Shown: positions 39,710 through 52,049, numbered from the stretch's first letter. The stretch: DNA of 64,000 nt from an uncultured Clostridia bacterium (GCA_947627045.1 CANQUM010000001.1:124001-188000); one strand, 5' to 3'. Numbers and translations are program-made. The notes: generated from the letters alone by a model not told the origin.

Positions 39710-40990
39710 ATGAGTTTAAAGTCTAATAAAGAGATTGAGAAAAATAAATATGAATTGGAGATAGAAATTTCAGGCGAAGCATTTGAGGCTGCAATTGAAA
39801 AGGCATATCAGTCGAAAAAGAAAAATATAACTGTACCGGGTTTTAGAAAAGGTAAAGCTACAAGAAAGATAATCGAAAAGGAATACGGTGAAGGAGTGTT
39901 TTATGAGGACGCAGTAAATGCTCTGGTACCGGGTGAGGTTGATACAGCCGTTTCAGAGGCAGGTTTGGAGCTTGTTACAAGACCTGATGTAGAAGTAGTT
40001 TCTGTAGATAAAGAAAAAGGCGTTGAGATAAAAGTTACTTGTATAACTAAACCTGAGGTTAAAATTGAAAATTACAAAGGTTTAGAAGCAACAAAAACTG
40101 TCAAAGCTGTAACTGATGAAGACATTGACAAGGATATTGATAATTTAAGGCAAAAAGGTATGAGAATTATTGATATTGATAACAGACCGTGTCAAAGCGG
40201 TGATGATGTTGTAATTGATTTTGACGGCTATAAAGACGGAGTACCGTTTGAGGGAGGAAAGGCAGAGAAGTTTACCCTTTCACTTGGAAGCGGTCAGTTT
40301 ATTCCCGGTTTTGAAGATCAGGTATGCGGACACAGCATTGGTGATGAATTTGATATAAATGTAACTTTCCCTGAAGATTACGGCGCTGAGGAATTAGCCG
40401 GTAAAGACGCTGTATTTAAAATTAAACTGCATGAAATCAAAGCTAAGGAGCTGCCCGAGCTTGACGATGATTTTGTTAAGGATACAACTGAATTTGATAC
40501 AGTTGAGCAGTTAAAGGAAGACGTTAAGAGAAAATTGGAGGAAGCTGAGGAAAAGAAAGCAGATTCTGAGGTTGAAAGCGCACTGTTTGATCAGATTATC
40601 GACAATGTCGAGGGTGAGATCCCGGAGGTTATGTATGAAAACAGAGTTGATGAGATGATTCAGGATATGTCGCAGAGACTTGCACCTCAAGGCATTAGTC
40701 TTGAAATGTATCTTCAGTATACAGGCTCAGATATGGAAACATTGAAGAAGACATACCGTGAGCAGGCTGAAAAGCAAGTCAAGCTGAGACTTGCTCTTGA
40801 GCAGATTGTTAAAACTGAAAACATTGAAGTTTCTGATGATGAGGCTGAAGAGGAATTCAAGAAGATGGCTGATACTTATAAGATGGATGTTGAACAGGTC
40901 AAGTCTTATGTTACTTCAGACGCTTTAAAGATGGATTTGGCAGTTGGAAAGGCAGCAGATCTTGTTAAGGATTCTGCAAAAATCAAGTAA
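39710..40990 (+). CDS. tig: Trigger factor
   Basis: VPGFRKGKATRKIIEKEYG; FKBP-like central domain; followed by clpP-clpX. Confidence 0.95.
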   Translation: MSLKSNKEIEKNKYELEIEISGEAFEAAIEKAYQSKKKNITVPGFRKGKATRKIIEKEYGEGVFYEDAVNALVPGEVDTAVSEAGLELVTRPDVEVVSVDKEKGVEIKVTCITKPEVKIENYKGLEATKTVKAVTDEDIDKDIDNLRQKGMRIIDIDNRPCQSGDDVVIDFDGYKDGVPFEGGKAEKFTLSLGSGQFIPGFEDQVCGHSIGDEFDINVTFPEDYGAEELAGKDAVFKIKLHEIKAKELPELDDDFVKDTTEFDTVEQLKEDVKRKLEEAEEKKADSEVESALFDQIIDNVEGEIPEVMYENRVDEMIQDMSQRLAPQGISLEMYLQYTGSDMETLKKTYREQAEKQVKLRLALEQIVKTENIEVSDDEAEEEFKKMADTYKMDVEQVKSYVTSDALKMDLAVGKAADLVKDSAKIK

Positions 40991-41057
40991 AATTTATTCG
41001 CCCGCAAAATTTGTGGGCGATAAGCGTATATGAACAAATTGAAATGGAGGAGATATT

Positions 41058-41651
41058 ATGTCGACACTTGTCCCTTATGTAGTTGAACAAACTAGTCATG
41101 GAGAAAGAAGCTACGATATTTTTTCAAGATTGTTAAATGACAGAATAGTTATGCTTACAGGACCAATTGATGATTCTGTTGCGAGCGTTGTAGTTGCACA
41201 GCTTTTGTATTTGGAGGGTCAGGACCCTGAAAAGGATATTGATTTGTATATTAACAGTCCGGGAGGTTCGGTTACAGCCGGCTTTGCAATTTATGATACA
41301 ATGCAGTATATTAAGTGCGATGTTTCTACTATTTGTATCGGACTTGCAGCATCGTTCGGCTCGTTTTTGCTTTCAAGCGGTGCAAAGGGCAAGAGATTTG
41401 CTCTGCCTAACAGTGAAATTTTGATTCATCAGCCTTTGATTTCCGGCGGTGGACTGAGCGGACAGCAGACAGATATTCAAATACATGCTGACAATATGCT
41501 CAAGACAAGAGAAAGACTCGAAAAGATATTGGCGGAGAACTGCTCCAAAGACGTTGAAACAATACACAAAGACTGCGAAAGAGATAATTATATGTCAGCT
41601 GAGCAGGCTATGCAGTACGGATTGGTTGATAAGGTTATAACAAAGAGATAA
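41058..41651 (+). CDS. clpP: ATP-dependent Clp protease proteolytic subunit
   Basis: [63 protein letters not shown] equivalent. Confidence 0.97.
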   Translation: MSTLVPYVVEQTSHGERSYDIFSRLLNDRIVMLTGPIDDSVASVVVAQLLYLEGQDPEKDIDLYINSPGGSVTAGFAIYDTMQYIKCDVSTICIGLAASFGSFLLSSGAKGKRFALPNSEILIHQPLISGGGLSGQQTDIQIHADNMLKTRERLEKILAENCSKDVETIHKDCERDNYMSAEQAMQYGLVDKVITKR

Positions 41652-41662
41652 GGACGGTGCTT

Positions 41663-42958
41663 ATGCCTAACAAGGACGGTTTGAAAATATGTAATTTTTG
41701 CGGTTCGCCCGAGAATCAGGTTAGAAATTTATTTTCAGCAGGCGATGTGCATATATGCGACAACTGTGTAATGTTCTGTTATGATATTATGGCAGAGCAG
41801 GGTGATATTGCCCGCCGCAATGAGAGAAAAAGCAATTCTGTTAAATCAAAAAGGGATCTAACAGATGAAAAGGATTTTACTCTTACCAAGCCTATTGAAA
41901 TAAAAAATGTTTTGGATCAGTATGTTATAGGTCAAGATGACGCTAAGATTTCTTTAGCAGTGTCTGTTTATAATCATTATAAAAGAATTTTAAACAATAA
42001 AGAAAATGACGATAATGATGTTGAAATACAAAAAAGCAACATACTTCTTTTAGGTCCGACCGGAACAGGAAAAACTCTGTTGGCTCAGACGCTTGCAAGA
42101 ATTCTCAATGTACCCTTTGCAATAGCTGACGCAACAACATTGACAGAAGCCGGTTACGTCGGAGACGATGTTGAAAATGTTCTTACAAGGCTTATTCAGG
42201 CGGCTGATTATGATATTGAGGCAGCTCAAAAGGGAATAATTTATATCGATGAGATAGATAAGATAGCCAGAAAAAGCGAAAATACTTCAATAACGAGAGA
42301 TGTAAGCGGAGAGGGTGTGCAGCAGGCTCTTTTAAAGATAATAGAAGGCTGCGTATCTAATGTACCTCCTCAGGGTGGAAGAAAGCATCCTCATCAAGAG
42401 TTTATTCAGATAGACACTAAGAACATCTTATTTATCTGCGGCGGAGCTTTTGACGGTCTTTCTAAGATCATCAATAAAAGAACAGATAGGTCGTCTCTTG
42501 GTTTTGGAAGTGAAATAAAAAAGAGCAATGACAAAACAAACTATAATATTTTTGAAAAGGTTGAACCGCAGGATCTGGTTAAGTACGGTTTGGTTCCCGA
42601 GCTTGTCGGAAGACTGCCTGTTATAACAGTGCTGAATGATTTAGACGAGGACGCATTGGTAAAAATTCTCACCCAGCCGAAAAACTCACTCATAAAGCAG
42701 TTTACAAAGCTGTTTGATTATGATAACATTGAGCTTGTTTTCACTGAGGAAGCAAAAACTGCAATTGCAAAAAAAGCTATTGCCCAGAAAACAGGTGCAA
42801 GAGGACTTCGTGCTGTTGTTGAGGGAATATTGATGAACGTTATGTTTACAGCGCCGTCAGACGGCGATATAGTTAGCATTGTAATAAATGAAGCTTGTGT
42901 AAATGAAGGTGAAGCTCCTGAAATTCACAGAGCAAATAAGGCAAGAAAAATAGGATAA
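41663..42958 (+). CDS. clpX: ATP-dependent Clp protease ATP-binding subunit ClpX
   Basis: N-terminal zinc finger [37 protein letters not shown]. Confidence 0.97.
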   Translation: MPNKDGLKICNFCGSPENQVRNLFSAGDVHICDNCVMFCYDIMAEQGDIARRNERKSNSVKSKRDLTDEKDFTLTKPIEIKNVLDQYVIGQDDAKISLAVSVYNHYKRILNNKENDDNDVEIQKSNILLLGPTGTGKTLLAQTLARILNVPFAIADATTLTEAGYVGDDVENVLTRLIQAADYDIEAAQKGIIYIDEIDKIARKSENTSITRDVSGEGVQQALLKIIEGCVSNVPPQGGRKHPHQEFIQIDTKNILFICGGAFDGLSKIINKRTDRSSLGFGSEIKKSNDKTNYNIFEKVEPQDLVKYGLVPELVGRLPVITVLNDLDEDALVKILTQPKNSLIKQFTKLFDYDNIELVFTEEAKTAIAKKAIAQKTGARGLRAVVEGILMNVMFTAPSDGDIVSIVINEACVNEGEAPEIHRANKARKIG

Positions 42959-42964
42959 AAAATT

Positions 42965-42993
42965 AAGCTCCCGATGCTATCGGGAGCTTTTTA
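42965..42993 (+). terminator. Bidirectional terminator between clpX and metA
   Basis: AAGCTCCCGAT-gct-ATCGGGAGCTT then TTTAT. Confidence 0.8.
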
Positions 42994-42998
42994 TGTAA

Positions 42999-43922
42999 CT
43001 AAATCTTTTCAAGATTGTTTAAATCAAAAGGCGTTGCCTGATATACTAAATAGTTAAGCCAGTTAGAAAACATTAAATTTGCATGGCAGACCCAAGAGTG
43101 AACAGGCTTGTTATTAGGATCATCATTAGGGAAGTAGTTGTATGGAATGTCTATATTAAGACCCTTTTCAATATCACGCTTATATTCGTTTGCCAGAGTT
43201 CTTTTATCGTATTCTGAATGTCCAGTCAAAAAGAACTGCCTGTCCGTTTTGTCAGCAACGATATGTACACCGCTTATATCAGATTCAGTTAAAATTGTTA
43301 GCTCTTTTACCTTTTCAATATCCTCTTTTCTGACTTCAGTATATCTTGAGTGAGGAACTAAAAAAACGTCGTCAAAACCGTTCAAAAGCGGATGCTTAGG
43401 GTGCAGGACCTTATGCGGAAACACACCGAACATTTTCTTCTCAAGAGGATATTTAGGTATTCCGTAATGGTAGTAAAGTCCTGCCTGTGCGCCCCAGCAA
43501 ACGTGTATTGTTGAATATACGTTTGTCTTTGACCACTCGAATATTTCGCAAAGCTCACTCCAGTAATCAACGTCCTCGTAGTTCATTTGTTCAATCGGTG
43601 CACCGGTAATTATCATTCCGTCGTATTTATTGTCTTTAATGTCATCAAAGGTTTTATAGAATGAAAGCAAGTGTTCCATCGGCGTGTTCTTTGATTTATG
43701 TGAAGCCATCTGAACAAGCTCTATATTGACCTGCAGAGGAGTATTTGACAACAGCTTTAAAAACTGAGTTTCGGTTTCAATTTTTTTAGGCATTAAATTG
43801 ACTATAGCAATTCCCAAAGGTCGAATGTCCTGATGTTCTGCTCTGTCGTCAGGAATAGCAAATATGTTTTCCTCTTCAAAAACCGAAAAGGCAGGAAGGT
43901 TATTTGGTATTCTTATTGGCAT
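42999..43922 (-). CDS. metA: Homoserine O-acyltransferase (MetA family)
   Basis: [40 protein letters not shown]. Confidence 0.95.
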   Translation of the reverse strand: MPIRIPNNLPAFSVFEEENIFAIPDDRAEHQDIRPLGIAIVNLMPKKIETETQFLKLLSNTPLQVNIELVQMASHKSKNTPMEHLLSFYKTFDDIKDNKYDGMIITGAPIEQMNYEDVDYWSELCEIFEWSKTNVYSTIHVCWGAQAGLYYHYGIPKYPLEKKMFGVFPHKVLHPKHPLLNGFDDVFLVPHSRYTEVRKEDIEKVKELTILTESDISGVHIVADKTDRQFFLTGHSEYDKRTLANEYKRDIEKGLNIDIPYNYFPNDDPNNKPVHSWVCHANLMFSNWLNYLVYQATPFDLNNLEKI

Positions 43923-44023
43923 ATTATTAAACTCCTTCCGTAAAATCGTCTATTGCATTATAGTATAGCATAATTGCAGTGAGTTTTCAAGCATTAAGAT
44001 TTACAGTAATATTGTAAAATCAA

Positions 44024-45109
44024 CTACTGAATAATTCCTCCGCCGACAACAATATCATCGTCATATAAAACAACTGCCTGACCTTTTGTTACAGCTCTCT
44101 GCGGTTCATCAAACTCAATGTTCAAAGTATTATCATCCGGCTGAGTTACTGTTGCCCATTGTTCTTTCTGTCGGTAGCGAACCTTTGCTTTAACCCGCAT
44201 CGGAACCTTTATTTTTTCTGTTGATATAAGATTGATATTCTTTGCAGTAAGCGTTTTTGTGTATAGGTCTTCTTCTTTGCCAAGTGTAACGGTGTTATCT
44301 TTCGGATTGACCGCTAAAACAAAAGTAGGATTGTTTGATAAGGAAACTCCCAGACCCCTGCGCTGACCTATAGTATAGCGAATTATACCTTTATGTCTTC
44401 CCAATATATTTCCGTTTAAGTCGACAAAATCGCCTTCTGGATAGGATTTTCCTGTATACTGTTCAATAAAATCATAATATTTTTTGTCCTGAACAAAACA
44501 TATATCCTGACTGTCGTGCTTATCGGCATTTATTAAACCAATGTCTTCGGCAATTTTTCTTACATCAGACTTATTCATTTCGCCCAAAGGAAATATGGTG
44601 TGTTCAAGCTGCTTTTGCGTCATACAATACAAAACGTAACTTTGGTCTTTAGACTTATCAACAGCTTTTTTTAAGAGATAACGGTCTTTTTTCTTGTCAA
44701 ATTCGATTCGGGCGTAATGACCTGTAACAACATAGTCGAAATCTATTTCTTTTGCACGCTGAAATAGCTTTTCAAATTTAAGATAGCGATTGCAGTCTAT
44801 ACAAGGATTAGGCGTCATTCCGTTTTCATATGCACATATAAATCTTTCTATTACATTCTCTTTGAAATTGTCTGAAAAATTAAAAACATAGTAGGGTATA
44901 TCAAGCGAATATGCAACGCTTCTGGCATCCTCAACATCCTCCGCTGAACAGCAGGTGTGCTTATTTGAAATACCAATATCATTGTTGCTGTAAAGTTTCA
45001 TTGTTGCGCCAATGCACTCATAACCTTTATTTGTCATTAAATAAGCGGCTACGCTTGAGTCAACGCCGCCGCTCATTGCAATAACAGCTTTTTTATTCAT
45101 CTTTTTCAC
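44024..45109 (-). CDS. mnmA: tRNA-specific 2-thiouridylase
   Basis: AMSGGVDSSVAAYLM, TPNPCIDCNRYLKF, TIGQRRGLGVS. Confidence 0.96.
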   Translation of the reverse strand: MKKMNKKAVIAMSGGVDSSVAAYLMTNKGYECIGATMKLYSNNDIGISNKHTCCSAEDVEDARSVAYSLDIPYYVFNFSDNFKENVIERFICAYENGMTPNPCIDCNRYLKFEKLFQRAKEIDFDYVVTGHYARIEFDKKKDRYLLKKAVDKSKDQSYVLYCMTQKQLEHTIFPLGEMNKSDVRKIAEDIGLINADKHDSQDICFVQDKKYYDFIEQYTGKSYPEGDFVDLNGNILGRHKGIIRYTIGQRRGLGVSLSNNPTFVLAVNPKDNTVTLGKEEDLYTKTLTAKNINLISTEKIKVPMRVKAKVRYRQKEQWATVTQPDDNTLNIEFDEPQRAVTKGQAVVLYDDDIVVGGGIIQ

Positions 45110-45191
45110 CTTAGTAAGAAATTAAAAATATCAGGCACATTATAAAATAATATGTGAAATTTGTCAAGCGCCAAAAATAAAATAAAAAAAC

Positions 45192-45220
45192 TTGAAATAA
45201 AATGAAATATAGTATATAAT
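45192..45220 (+). promoter_or_regulatory. Sigma-A promoter for glyA
   Basis: TTGAAA - 17 nt - TATAAT. Confidence 0.7.
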
Positions 45221-45252
45221 ATTTCTATATTATTGATAAGGAGTAAAATTTT

Positions 45253-46497
45253 ATGGAAATGATGGATTCAATCGGCTATGTAAAAAAGTATGATAAAGAA
45301 GTAGGAGAGGCTATGGACGCTGAGCTTGCACGTCAGAGAAGAAACCTTGAGCTTATCGCAAGTGAGAATATTGTTTCGGGACCTGTTATGGCTGCAATGG
45401 GAAGCGTTTTGACAAATAAATATGCAGAGGGTTATCCGGGAAAAAGATATTACGGCGGATGTCAGTGTGTTGACGTTGTTGAGAATATTGCTATAGACAG
45501 AGCCTGCAAGCTCTTTAACGCTAAATTTGCAAATGTTCAGCCCCACTCAGGCGCACAGGCAAATACTGCAGTTTACTTTGCACTGGTCAATCCGGGAGAT
45601 ACAATTATGGGTATGAGCCTTGCACACGGAGGTCATTTAACTCACGGAAGCCCTGTAAATCTGAGCGGAAAGTATTTTAACTTTGTTTCATATGAGCTTG
45701 GCGATGATGAGAGAATAGATTACGATGAGATTGAAAGACAAGCTAAGGAATGTCAGCCTAAGTTAATTGTAGCAGGTGCGTCAGCTTACCCGAGAATTAT
45801 TGATTTTGAGAGAATTTCAAATATTGCTAAGTCAGTCGGCGCATATTTTATGGTAGATATGGCTCATATTGCAGGTCTTGTTGCTGCAGGAGAGCATCCT
45901 TCTCCTGTTCCGTATGCCGATGTTGTTACAACAACTACTCACAAAACACTTAGAGGCCCAAGAGGCGGACTTATTCTCACAAACGACGAGGAGCTTGCTA
46001 AGAAGTTTAACAAAGCCATTTTTCCTGGAACGCAGGGCGGTCCTTTAGAGCACGTTATCGCCGGTAAGGCAGTATGCTTCGGCGAGGCATTAAAGCCTGA
46101 ATTCAAAGAGTATCAGCATCAGGTCGTTTTGAATGCAAAGGCTTTGGCTGAGGGTCTTGTTAAGAGAGGCTTCAGGCTTGTTTCGGGTGGTACAGATAAT
46201 CATTTGGCTCTTGTTGATTTGCAGCCTTTCAATATTACAGGTAAGGAATTAGAAAACAGACTTGACGAAGTTTATATTACAGTCAATAAGAATGCTATTC
46301 CAAACGATCCGCAGAGTCCGTTTATCACAAGCGGTATAAGAGTTGGAACTCCTGCAGTTACAACAAGGGGACTAAAAGAGGACGATATGGATATTATTGC
46401 AGAGTGTATCTGTCTCACTGCAACAGATTTTGAAAATAAAGCAGATGAGATCAGAGAAAGGGTAAATGAGCTTTGTAAGAAATACCCGCTGTATTAA
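45253..46497 (+). CDS. glyA: Serine hydroxymethyltransferase
   Basis: [52 protein letters not shown]. Confidence 0.97.
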   Translation: MEMMDSIGYVKKYDKEVGEAMDAELARQRRNLELIASENIVSGPVMAAMGSVLTNKYAEGYPGKRYYGGCQCVDVVENIAIDRACKLFNAKFANVQPHSGAQANTAVYFALVNPGDTIMGMSLAHGGHLTHGSPVNLSGKYFNFVSYELGDDERIDYDEIERQAKECQPKLIVAGASAYPRIIDFERISNIAKSVGAYFMVDMAHIAGLVAAGEHPSPVPYADVVTTTTHKTLRGPRGGLILTNDEELAKKFNKAIFPGTQGGPLEHVIAGKAVCFGEALKPEFKEYQHQVVLNAKALAEGLVKRGFRLVSGGTDNHLALVDLQPFNITGKELENRLDEVYITVNKNAIPNDPQSPFITSGIRVGTPAVTTRGLKEDDMDIIAECICLTATDFENKADEIRERVNELCKKYPLY

Positions 46498-46534
46498 TGT
46501 GATCAGAATAAATATCAATAGGAGTTGACCGACA

Positions 46535-47797
46535 GTGAACAAGCCTTTAGCAGATCGAATCAGACCGAAAACGCTTGATGAAGTTGTCGGTCAATCTCAT
46601 TTATTGGGTAAAGATAAGCCGCTTAGAAGAATAATTGAAAGCGGTCGTATACCGAATATGATTTTCTACGGGCCTTCCGGAACAGGCAAAACAACAGTTG
46701 CAAGAATTATTGCCGATAATACAAATCTTAAAATGTATAAACTAAACGGAACATCTGCTTCAATTTCCGATATAAAAGAAATTATTGCAGAGACCGAGAC
46801 ATTTGAAGGCTTCAACGGTATACTGCTGTATTTAGACGAAATTCAGTATCTTAACAAAAAGCAGCAGCAGTCTTTGCTTGAGTATATAGAAAACGGAAAG
46901 ATAACTCTTATTGCATCGACTACAGAAAATCCTTATTTTTATGTATTCAACGCAATTATAAGCCGTTCAACTGTGTTTGAGTTTAAGCAGGTAAGTTCAA
47001 ATGATGTAGTTCCGGCTGTTAAGCGTGCTTTTCAGATAATAGCAGATGAAATGGGTGTTAAGCTGCGTCTTGAAAGCGGTGTTGTTGATTATATTTCCAC
47101 AGGCTGCGGAGGAGATGTCAGAAAATCATTAAACACGGTAGAGTTATGTGTTCTTTCGGCAGATAAGAATGACAAGTGCTTGGAGATTTCTCTTGAAAAC
47201 GCAAAACTGCTGACTCAGAAAAGCAATATGCGCTATGACAAAGACGGCGATGAGCATTATGATATTCTTTCTGCTTTTCAAAAGTCGATAAGAGGAAGCG
47301 ATGAAAATGCGGCTCTTCACTATGCGGCGAGACTTATGACAGCAGGGGATTTTACCTCTCTTTGCAGACGTCTGCTTGTAGTGGCGTCAGAGGATATCGG
47401 ACTTGCTTATCCTATGGCGGTCTCTATTGTAAAATCTTGTGTAGACAGCGCACTGCAGCTTGGGCTTCCTGAAGCGAGAATTCCTATTGCAGAGGCTATA
47501 ATTCTTTTATGTACTTCTCCAAAGTCTAACAGTGCTTATAATGCGATTAACTCGGCAATGGACGATATTCAAAAGGGAATGGTTGGTGCTATACCCAGAC
47601 AGCTTCAGAATATGCACTTTGACGGCGACGATGCAGAAGTTAAGGGGCAAGATTACAAATATCCTCACGACTTTCCTAATCATTATGTTAAACAGCAGTA
47701 TCTTCCTGATAATTTAAAAGACAGAGTTTATTATGAATTCGGAGATAATAAACAAGAGCAAACAGCTTTGCAGTATAGGAAAAAGATAAAAGAATAA
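46535..47797 (+). CDS. rarA: Replication-associated recombination protein A (RarA/MgsA)
   Basis: LADRIRPKTLDEVVGQSHLLG, FYGPSGTGKTTVARI, MAVSIVKSC. Confidence 0.93.
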   Translation: MNKPLADRIRPKTLDEVVGQSHLLGKDKPLRRIIESGRIPNMIFYGPSGTGKTTVARIIADNTNLKMYKLNGTSASISDIKEIIAETETFEGFNGILLYLDEIQYLNKKQQQSLLEYIENGKITLIASTTENPYFYVFNAIISRSTVFEFKQVSSNDVVPAVKRAFQIIADEMGVKLRLESGVVDYISTGCGGDVRKSLNTVELCVLSADKNDKCLEISLENAKLLTQKSNMRYDKDGDEHYDILSAFQKSIRGSDENAALHYAARLMTAGDFTSLCRRLLVVASEDIGLAYPMAVSIVKSCVDSALQLGLPEARIPIAEAIILLCTSPKSNSAYNAINSAMDDIQKGMVGAIPRQLQNMHFDGDDAEVKGQDYKYPHDFPNHYVKQQYLPDNLKDRVYYEFGDNKQEQTALQYRKKIKE

Positions 47798-47813
47798 GAA
47801 TTTATAGATAAAA

Positions 47814-47843
47814 AAGCTAAGGAACACACTCCTTAGCTTATTG
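47814..47843 (+). terminator. Bidirectional terminator
   Basis: AAGCTAAGGA-acacac-TCCTTAGCTT. Confidence 0.75.
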
Positions 47844-47845
47844 TT

Positions 47846-48766
47846 TTAAAATTCAGTATAAATTTGTTTGTGGCAGTTTTTTGTAGAGTAATTCCACTTG
47901 TCAATGTGTCCGTCGGTAATATAGTAATTTATTGACTTGTCAAATTCATTATCTGAAAAAACATCTACTATAATCAGCTTTACCTTCATTTTTTCGGGAA
48001 TGATTGATTTTATAAATACGCTTGCAGACTGACCTATATGTACGTTATCCTTCGGTTCGGCAAGACCGGCAAGATTTGGAGTAAGCTCAATAAAAATTCC
48101 GTAATCTTCAATTGAACGGATAATTCCCCCAACTGTTTGCCCGACCTCGAATAAATCAGCGTTTTCAGACCAAGTTCCTAAAAGCTCTTTGTGTGTTAGA
48201 AAAATTCTGTCGCCTTCTCTGCCTTTTACAACGGCATAAATATCCTGTCCGTTGTAAAATCTGTCTGAGGGATGAGAAATTCTTGATACGGAAATGGCGT
48301 CTATAGGTATAAGTGAAGAAATACCGCAGCCTATGTCAACAAAGCAGCCGAATTGCTCTATATGAGTGATCTTTGCAGAAATAACATCACCGCTTTTAAG
48401 GAGATTAATATGGTTTTCAACACATTCCTTTTGAGCTGATCTTCTTGAAAGAATAACTATAGTCTCTTCATTTTCATCTTTTACAATATCCGTAACTTTA
48501 AAGCATACCGGTTTATTGACTCTTGACAGCAACGCAATATCCTTTGTTTCGCCGCTGTCTATTCCGATTGCTCCTTCTATTCTTGGGATTATTGCCTTTG
48601 TACCGGGAATATCAACTATAATATTGTGTTCACAGTCGCACATTAAAGCCTTTGCTTCAAGAATTATGCCTAGATCTTTTGCTTCATTCAAAGCGCTTAG
48701 CGACTTTAAATAGCTTTTGTTGGTGTTGGTATTTATCAGTTTTCCCTCAGGCAAATAATTTTTCAT
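47846..48766 (-). CDS. S1 RNA-binding domain protein (RpsA-like)
   Basis: Repeats GDVISAKITHIEQFGCFVDIGCGISSLIPI and GQTVGGIIRSIEDYGIFIELTPNLAGLAEP. Confidence 0.85.
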   Translation of the reverse strand: MKNYLPEGKLINTNTNKSYLKSLSALNEAKDLGIILEAKALMCDCEHNIIVDIPGTKAIIPRIEGAIGIDSGETKDIALLSRVNKPVCFKVTDIVKDENEETIVILSRRSAQKECVENHINLLKSGDVISAKITHIEQFGCFVDIGCGISSLIPIDAISVSRISHPSDRFYNGQDIYAVVKGREGDRIFLTHKELLGTWSENADLFEVGQTVGGIIRSIEDYGIFIELTPNLAGLAEPKDNVHIGQSASVFIKSIIPEKMKVKLIIVDVFSDNEFDKSINYYITDGHIDKWNYSTKNCHKQIYTEF

Positions 48767-49057
48767 AATAATTATCATTCCTTCCTTTGTATTGAGCTTT
48801 TATCAGTCAAGCGCAAAGTAACTGTTTGTTTTATACTTTTCTGACAATAATGTTTAATATATGCTGTAAAAGTTATATATCTAATTCTATGATTGTGTTT
48901 AATTAATTATGCCATATAGAAGTTTATTATAATTACAGATGTTTACTGTACTGAAAATAATAATATAAATATTTGCGATTATTTGCTTTTTTGTTTAGAA
49001 TATGATATACTAACTTCTTGAGTTAATATATATTAATATAATTGATTTTTCGTTGGA

Positions 49058-49255
49058 GTGATAATTACGGATATAAGAGTAAACGATATATTAATTATGA
49101 AAAAGAAGCATCCGTGCGGTGAGAATAAAATGCTTGTTCTCCGTTCGGGTATGGATTTTAAGCTAAGGTGTGTTGCCTGCGGACGTGAATTTATGATAGC
49201 ACGTTCTAAGGCTGAAAAAAACATAAAATCTGTTATAAGAGATGAGGATACCTAG
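49058..49255 (+). CDS. DUF951 family protein
   Basis: DIRVNDILIMKKKHPCGENKMLVLRSGMDFKLRCVACGREFMIARSKAEKNIKSV. Confidence 0.88.
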   Translation: MIITDIRVNDILIMKKKHPCGENKMLVLRSGMDFKLRCVACGREFMIARSKAEKNIKSVIRDEDT

Positions 49256-49307
49256 CATTTTTGCAGTATTTATGAATTAAAATAAAAAAATCTATAGGAG
49301 AATTTAT

Positions 49308-50390
49308 ATGTTTGAAAAGCTGAAAGCGCTAGAGGAAAGATTTGAGGAAATTAATAACAAGCTGATGGAGCCTGATGTTGTAAATGATCAGGCGCTTTAT
49401 ATGTCGCTTATGAAAGAGTATAAAAGTATTACGCCGATAATTGAAAAGTTCAGAGAGTATAAAAAGGCAAAAGAGTCATTTGACGAGGCTGTAGAGCTTT
49501 TGGAAGCCGGCGGGCTTGATAAGGATTTTAAAGAAATGGTACAGCTTCAGTATGAAGAATCCAAAGAGCAGGAAGAAGCCTTAACAGAAGAGCTTAAAAT
49601 TCTGCTTTTGCCTAAAGACCCTAATGATGATAAGAATGTAATTGTAGAGATCAGAGGAGGAGCAGGCGGAGAGGAGGCATCTCTTTTTGCAAACACGCTC
49701 TACAGAATGTACACTATGTATGCTGAAAGCAAGGGCTGGGGTATTGAGGTCATTTCTGCTAACGAAACAGAGCTGGGCGGATTTAAAGAAGTTTCATTCA
49801 CTATTCAGGGTGAAGGTGCATATTCAAGGCTAAAATATGAAAGCGGAGTACACAGGGTCCAGAGAGTACCTGAAACTGAATCGCAGGGCAGAGTTCACAC
49901 ATCTACCGTAACTGTTGCGGTATTGCCTGAAGCTGATGATGTCGAATTTGAAATAAACGAAGCTACTGATTTGAAAATAGATGTTTTTAGAGCGTCGGGT
50001 GCAGGCGGTCAGCATATAAATAAAACAGAATCAGCAGTCAGAATAACCTATCTGCCTACAGGTCTTGTTGTGGAATGTCAGGACGAAAGAAGTCAGCATA
50101 AAAACAAGGAAAAAGCACTCAAGGTACTGCGTTCAAAGCTGTATGAGGAGCAGCAAAGAGCTCAGGAAAATGAAATTGCGGCAGTCAGACGTTCACAGGT
50201 AGGTACAGGAGACCGTTCGGAAAGAATCAGAACCTACAACTATCCTGAGGGAAGAGTTTCAGACCACAGAATCGGTCTTACTATTTACAGACTGGAACAA
50301 TTTCTCAATGGTAATATGGACGAGGTAATTGACGCATTGGCAACTGCTGACCAGGCTGCAAAGCTTGCAATGCAGGATAGTGATTATTAA
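49308..50390 (+). CDS. prfA: Peptide chain release factor 1
   Basis: [43 protein letters not shown] (GGQ). Confidence 0.97.
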   Translation: MFEKLKALEERFEEINNKLMEPDVVNDQALYMSLMKEYKSITPIIEKFREYKKAKESFDEAVELLEAGGLDKDFKEMVQLQYEESKEQEEALTEELKILLLPKDPNDDKNVIVEIRGGAGGEEASLFANTLYRMYTMYAESKGWGIEVISANETELGGFKEVSFTIQGEGAYSRLKYESGVHRVQRVPETESQGRVHTSTVTVAVLPEADDVEFEINEATDLKIDVFRASGAGGQHINKTESAVRITYLPTGLVVECQDERSQHKNKEKALKVLRSKLYEEQQRAQENEIAAVRRSQVGTGDRSERIRTYNYPEGRVSDHRIGLTIYRLEQFLNGNMDEVIDALATADQAAKLAMQDSDY

Positions 50391-50408
50391 TCGGAAAGAA
50401 CGCATTTT

Positions 50409-51425
50409 ATGGAAACTAAAGTTTTAAAGCCTACAAAGGAAAATATCCGTTATTGTGCAGAGCTTATAAAAAGCGGAGATGTTGTAGGTATGCCAACAGA
50501 AACAGTATACGGTCTTGCAGCTAATGCTTATGATGAAAGCGCTGTTAAAAAAATTTTTATGGCAAAAAAGCGTCCTGCTGACAATCCGCTTATAGTTCAC
50601 ATTGCCGATATAGGTATGCTTAAAGAGCTTACGACAAGTATTCCGGAAACTGCAATTGCAGTTTGCGAGAAATTCTGGCCTGGACCTTTGACCGTGATTC
50701 TGCCTAAGAGTGATAGAATCCCACAGATTACAAGCGGAGGTCTAAATACCGTCGGCATAAGATTTCCGTTAAACAAGGTTGCAAGGGAGCTTATCAATGA
50801 GTGCGGATTACCGCTTGCGGCGCCTTCGGCAAATTTGTCAGGAAGCCCCAGCCCTACAACTGCAAAGCACGTTTTTGATGATTTAAACGGCAGTATCCCG
50901 GCAATACTCAATGGCGGAAGCTGTTCTGTCGGTGTTGAATCGACAGTAATTTCATTTGAAAATGATATAATCAGATTGTTACGGCCGGGCAAAATCTCAG
51001 TTGATGATTTAAAGACTGCTGCGTCTGATGTGATAATTGATAAAGGCGTATTTGAAATAATTTCAAATGACACAAAGGTAAAATCACCGGGAATGAAATA
51101 TAAGCATTATTCGCCAAAAGCTGATATTACGCTGGTTGACGGTTCTATTGAATTCTTTGAAAAATATGTAAATGAGCACAACTCTATTGATACCTATGCC
51201 TTGATTTTTGACGGAGATAATATTTCAAAAGATATTAAGTCTATTAAATACGGCATCAACAGCGAACAACAGGCAGAGAGAATATTTGCTGTTTTAAGAG
51301 AGGTTGACAAAATCGGAGCAAATAAGGTATTTGCACGATGCCCCTCAAAAGAAGGCATAGGACTTGCCGTATATAACCGAATGCTTCGTGCGGCAGGTTT
51401 TAAAGTAGTTAAAGAGGGTGTCTGA
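50409..51425 (+). CDS. Threonylcarbamoyl-AMP synthase (Sua5/YwlC)
   Basis: GMPTETVYGLAANAYDESAVKKIFMAKKRPADNPLIVHI; Sua5 C-terminal domain. Confidence 0.93.
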   Translation: METKVLKPTKENIRYCAELIKSGDVVGMPTETVYGLAANAYDESAVKKIFMAKKRPADNPLIVHIADIGMLKELTTSIPETAIAVCEKFWPGPLTVILPKSDRIPQITSGGLNTVGIRFPLNKVARELINECGLPLAAPSANLSGSPSPTTAKHVFDDLNGSIPAILNGGSCSVGVESTVISFENDIIRLLRPGKISVDDLKTAASDVIIDKGVFEIISNDTKVKSPGMKYKHYSPKADITLVDGSIEFFEKYVNEHNSIDTYALIFDGDNISKDIKSIKYGINSEQQAERIFAVLREVDKIGANKVFARCPSKEGIGLAVYNRMLRAAGFKVVKEGV

Positions 51426-52049
51426 ATGAAGCCTTACATTGTCGGACTTACGGGTCAAAGCGGTGCAGGAAAGACAACTGTCTGCGATACTTTTGAGTTG
51501 TTGGGATTTCATATTATAAACGCTGATCTGATTTCTAAGGAAATAACCGAGAGCAATAAAACCTGTATAGATGAACTTAGGTCGGAATTTGGAGAAGAAT
51601 TTATTGAAAAAGGTGTTCTTAACAGAAGAAAGTTAGGAATTTTAGTATTTGATAACAGAGAAAAACTTGATAAATTAATGTCAATAACATTACCGTACAT
51701 TTTAAATGAGATAAACAGCCGTATATCAAAAATAGACAGCGATCAGATTGTTTTAATTGACGCGCCTACTTTGTTTGAAAGCGGATTAAATAAACGCTGT
51801 GATAAAATTGTCAGTGTTATAGCCGATAAAAATTTAAGACTCGATAGAATTATTAAACGAGATAAAATTTCTAGAAATGAAGCTGAAAAAAGATTCTCCT
51901 CTCAGCTGCCTGAGAATTTTTTCAGAGAAAACAGTGATTGGATAATAGAAAACAACGGAAGTGTGAATGAACTTATTAAAAATGCTGCTTTAACGGCAAA
52001 GAATATTAAGGAGATCTACTATGACAAGAAGATTAAGGAGAAAGAATAG
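51426..52049 (+). CDS. coaE: Dephospho-CoA kinase
   Basis: VGLTGQSGAGKTTVCDTFELLGFHIINADLI. Confidence 0.92.
   Translation: MKPYIVGLTGQSGAGKTTVCDTFELLGFHIINADLISKEITESNKTCIDELRSEFGEEFIEKGVLNRRKLGILVFDNREKLDKLMSITLPYILNEINSRISKIDSDQIVLIDAPTLFESGLNKRCDKIVSVIADKNLRLDRIIKRDKISRNEAEKRFSSQLPENFFRENSDWIIENNGSVNELIKNAALTAKNIKEIYYDKKIKEKE

Noticed and set aside
43923-44023. Possible SAM riboswitch or T-box upstream of metA
   Set aside because: Only about 100 nt to the neighbouring gene and no conserved riboswitch or T-box core seen.
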